In this document: in pieces, positions 5,059-6,985 of the stretch
How the letters are laid out: the number at the start of each line of letters is the position of its first letter
How positions within the stretch are numbered: the stretch's first letter is position 1
Source: Clostridiales bacterium
GTDB lineage: Bacteria; Bacillota; Clostridia; Oscillospirales; Acutalibacteraceae
Length of the DNA: 6,985 nucleotides
Assembly: GCA_012511485.1 (NCBI GenBank)
Contig: JAAZFZ010000206.1
Coordinates: 1-6,985 of the forward strand
Direction: 5' to 3'
The notes under the pieces: generated by a model
Seen by the model: only the letters and a program-made list of their open reading frames with translations
Told to the model about the DNA's origin: nothing
Databases searched by the model: none
Made by a program: the position numbers and the translations under genes

Positions 5059-6078
5059 ATGAAAGAACAACTCATGGCAATGCGCAGAGTCTTCGGCGAT
5101 AGGCTGGCACAGGTTAACACCCGTGCTGAGCTTGAAGCACTGCGTGTTGAGTTTTTGGGCAAAAAAGGTCAACTCACAACTATATTAAAGCAAATGGGCA
5201 AGCTTTCAGCAGAGGAAAGACCGGTAATGGGTCAGCTAGCAAACGAGGTTAGGGAACTCCTGGAGAGCAGCCTTGCAAATCACTCCGAGCAGATAAATGC
5301 CTTGGAAATCGCTCAAAGGCTCAAGGCAGAAAAAATCGATATCACAATACCCGGCAAAAAATATAAATTGGGGCATAAGCATCCCCTTTCAATTGTGCTC
5401 GATGAGGTTAAGGAGATCTTCCTTGGCATGGGTTTCAGCATTGCCACAGGTCCCGAGGTCGAATTGGATTATTATAATTTTGAGGCACTTAATATTCCGA
5501 AAAATCACCCTTCAAGGGATACTCAGGATACTTTCTACATTACCGAAAACATTCTTCTTCGCACTCAGACCTCGCCTGTGCAGATTCGTGTTATGGAAAA
5601 GCAGGCTCCTCCTATCAGAATTATTTCTCCCGGCAGGGTTTACCGCTCTGATGCCGTTGACGCAACGCATTCCCCTCTTTTTAACCAGGTAGAAGGCTTG
5701 GTTGTCGATAAGGGAATCACTATGGGCGATTTAAAAGGCTGCCTTGAAGCGTTCGCAAAGAGACTTTATGGTGAAGATACAAAAATACGCCTGCGTCCTC
5801 ATCATTTTCAGTTCACCGAGCCGTCATGCGAAATTGATGTTTCGTGCTTCCGCTGCGGCGGCAAGGGTTGCCCAATGTGCAAGGGTGAGGGTTGGATTGA
5901 AATCCTCGGTGCAGGTATGGTGCACCCAAAGGTTCTCAAAAACGGAGGAATCGACCCGGATGTTTACAGCGGCTTTGCGTTCGGTCTGGGGTTAGAAAGG
6001 CTCACAATGTTCAGGTTCCAGATTGACGACCTGCGCTTGTTGTATGAAAATGACCAAAAATTCCTTAATCAGTTTTAA
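5059..6078 (+). CDS. pheS: Phenylalanyl-tRNA synthetase alpha subunit
   Basis: PheS forms the cytoplasmic (alpha-beta)2 synthetase with PheT and carries the class II catalytic core that activates phenylalanine and charges tRNA-Phe. At 339 residues it has the standard bacterial length. Residues 1-90 form the charged, helical N-terminal coiled-coil that contacts tRNA. Motif 1 region: GPEVELDYYNFEALNIP (131-147). Motif 2: PGRVYRSDAVDATHSPLFNQ (191-210). Motif 3: FGLGLERLTMFRF (308-320). Between motifs 2 and 3 is a four-cysteine cluster, C263-x2-C266-x4-C271-x2-C274, followed by GWIEILGAGMVHP (278-290). The ATG at 5059 follows AAAGGA (5045-5050) with 8-base spacing. An in-frame ATG at 5008 lies inside the terminator hairpin and is rejected. 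pheT starts 13 bases after the stop, and both are governed by the T-box upstream. Confidence 0.98.
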   Translation: MKEQLMAMRRVFGDRLAQVNTRAELEALRVEFLGKKGQLTTILKQMGKLSAEERPVMGQLANEVRELLESSLANHSEQINALEIAQRLKAEKIDITIPGKKYKLGHKHPLSIVLDEVKEIFLGMGFSIATGPEVELDYYNFEALNIPKNHPSRDTQDTFYITENILLRTQTSPVQIRVMEKQAPPIRIISPGRVYRSDAVDATHSPLFNQVEGLVVDKGITMGDLKGCLEAFAKRLYGEDTKIRLRPHHFQFTEPSCEIDVSCFRCGGKGCPMCKGEGWIEILGAGMVHPKVLKNGGIDPDVYSGFAFGLGLERLTMFRFQIDDLRLLYENDQKFLNQF

Positions 6079-6079
6079 A

Positions 6080-6085
6080 GGGGGG
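6080..6085 (+). promoter_or_regulatory. Unusual all-G ribosome binding site of pheT
   Basis: A run of six G residues, preceded by AAA that overlaps the pheS stop codon, sits 6 bases before the pheT ATG at 6092. It can still pair with the CCUCC core of 16S rRNA through G-U pairing, and its position fixes the pheT start. Confidence 0.6.
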
Positions 6086-6091
6086 TTAAAT

Positions 6092-6985
6092 ATGAATTTA
6101 TCAAAAAGATGGTTAAGCGATTATGTTGATATAAGTGTCAGTGACAAAGAATTTACCGATGTAATGACTTTAACGGGTTCAAAGGTTGAAGGCTTTGAGG
6201 CGGAAGGCTCCGAGCTTAAAAATATTGTTGTCGGCAAGATTTTAGACCTATACAGGCATCCCGACTCTGACCATATGTGGGTCTGCTCTGTCGATGTCGG
6301 CAAAAATGAGCCGCTTCAGATTGTTACGGGCGCACAGAATCTCAAGCCCGGCGATTATATCCCCGTGGCTCTTAACAACTCTGTCATTAGCGGCGGGAAG
6401 GTGATAAAAACCGGCAAGCTCAGGGGCGTTGAGAGCTGTGGAATGCTCTGCTCACTTGCGGAATTAGGGCTTACAGTTCACGATTTCCCTAAGGCTATTG
6501 CAGACGGTATTTTTGTTTTGAGTGATGACTGTGACAAAACTCCGGGTACTGATATCCGCAAAGCAATAGGACTTGACGATGTTGTTACGGAATTTGAAAT
6601 TACTCCCAACAGGCCGGACTGCCTTTCAGTAACAGGCCTTGCAAGGGAAGCGGCGGCAAGCTTCGATGTTCCTCTCAATATTAAGGAACCGGTAGTAAAG
6701 CCCGGCAACGGTGATGTCAACGAGCTTTTAAAGGTCAGGATTGATGCACCGGATAAATGCTACCGTTATGTAGGAGCAGTTGTCAAAAATGTGAGAATTG
6801 CTCCCTCTCCCCGTTGGATTAGAGAGAGATTGAGGGCAAGCGGTGTCAGACCTATTAACAATATTGTGGATATAACAAATTATGTTATGCTTGAGTATGG
6901 CCAGCCGATGCATGCCTTTGATTTAAGATACCTTGACGGTAATCAGGTTATTGTCAGAACCGCTCAGAGGGGCGAAACTATAACC
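6092..6985 (+). CDS. pheT: Phenylalanyl-tRNA synthetase beta subunit, N-terminal part (cut by right edge)
   Basis: PheT is the non-catalytic partner of PheS, contributing tRNA binding and editing of mischarged Tyr-tRNA-Phe. The frame is open for 298 codons to the window edge; full bacterial PheT is roughly 790-800 residues, so well over half is missing. The N-terminus MNLSKRWLSDYVD is typical. An EMAP-like OB-fold tRNA-binding domain spans about 40-150, with KILDLYRHPDSDHMWVCSVD (49-68), IVTGAQN (77-83) and SCGMLCSLAELGL (115-127). TEFEITPNRPDCLS (166-179) begins the B1/B5-like region, and the B3/B4 editing domain follows from about 213 with SGVRPINNIVDITNYVMLEYGQ... and PMHAFD (272-277). Start is at the ATG 13 bases after the pheS stop, with the G-run 6 bases ahead. 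Co-transcribed with pheS. Confidence 0.97.
   Translation, partial: MNLSKRWLSDYVDISVSDKEFTDVMTLTGSKVEGFEAEGSELKNIVVGKILDLYRHPDSDHMWVCSVDVGKNEPLQIVTGAQNLKPGDYIPVALNNSVISGGKVIKTGKLRGVESCGMLCSLAELGLTVHDFPKAIADGIFVLSDDCDKTPGTDIRKAIGLDDVVTEFEITPNRPDCLSVTGLAREAAASFDVPLNIKEPVVKPGNGDVNELLKVRIDAPDKCYRYVGAVVKNVRIAPSPRWIRERLRASGVRPINNIVDITNYVMLEYGQPMHAFDLRYLDGNQVIVRTAQRGETIT

Noticed and set aside
4890..5172. Small open frames on both strands across the T-box and the pheS start
   Set aside because: They overlap structured leader RNA or pheS codons, with no ribosome binding sites or recognisable protein features.

Overview
The window looks like chromosomal DNA of a low-to-moderate GC Firmicute, most likely a Clostridia member of the Oscillospirales/Ruminococcaceae type. 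This rests on four things: a tRNA-Phe T-box in front of pheST, a MazF toxin very close to Bacillus subtilis EndoA (NdoA), strong GGAGG-type ribosome binding sites, and sigma-A-like promoters with AT-rich spacers. The taxonomic call is inference. I see no phage, insertion sequence, CRISPR, rRNA or tRNA gene.

Layout. 1-1146 (minus) is the N-terminal two thirds or so of recJ, cut by the left edge. 1277-1933 (minus) is a NeuD/PglD-like acyltransferase forming its own unit, with an extended -10 promoter upstream and an intrinsic terminator downstream. 2001-2375 (minus) is a MazF/EndoA endoribonuclease with an intact active site but no antitoxin gene beside it. 2582-3091 (minus) is a small lipoprotein. 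3103-4647 (minus) is nnr, the bifunctional NAD(P)HX repair enzyme. 4648-5058 is a divergent control region: the nnr promoter points left, and the pheS promoter plus a full T-box leader point right. 5059-6078 is pheS, and 6092-6985 is the 5' part of pheT, cut by the right edge.

How the parts fit. nnr and the lipoprotein are 11 bases apart and almost certainly co-transcribed. mazF lies further downstream on the same strand with no clear terminator between, but also has a plausible promoter of its own. In B. subtilis the related neighbourhood runs lipoprotein (ydcC), alanine racemase (alr), antitoxin (ndoAI), toxin (ndoA). Here alr and ndoAI are absent between lipoprotein and toxin. pheST is an ordinary phenylalanyl-tRNA synthetase operon controlled by uncharged tRNA-Phe through a T-box with a UUC specifier, a UGGU tRNA-acceptor bulge and a mutually exclusive terminator.

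Most of the window is well-known housekeeping biology, and I see no clear new system. Best second looks: the solitary mazF; a 15-bp 7-1-7 palindrome resembling Fur/PerR/Zur boxes over the acyltransferase promoter, next to a second perfect dyad; an apparent extra hairpin inside T-box Stem I; and a TTGACA dyad over the mazF promoter.
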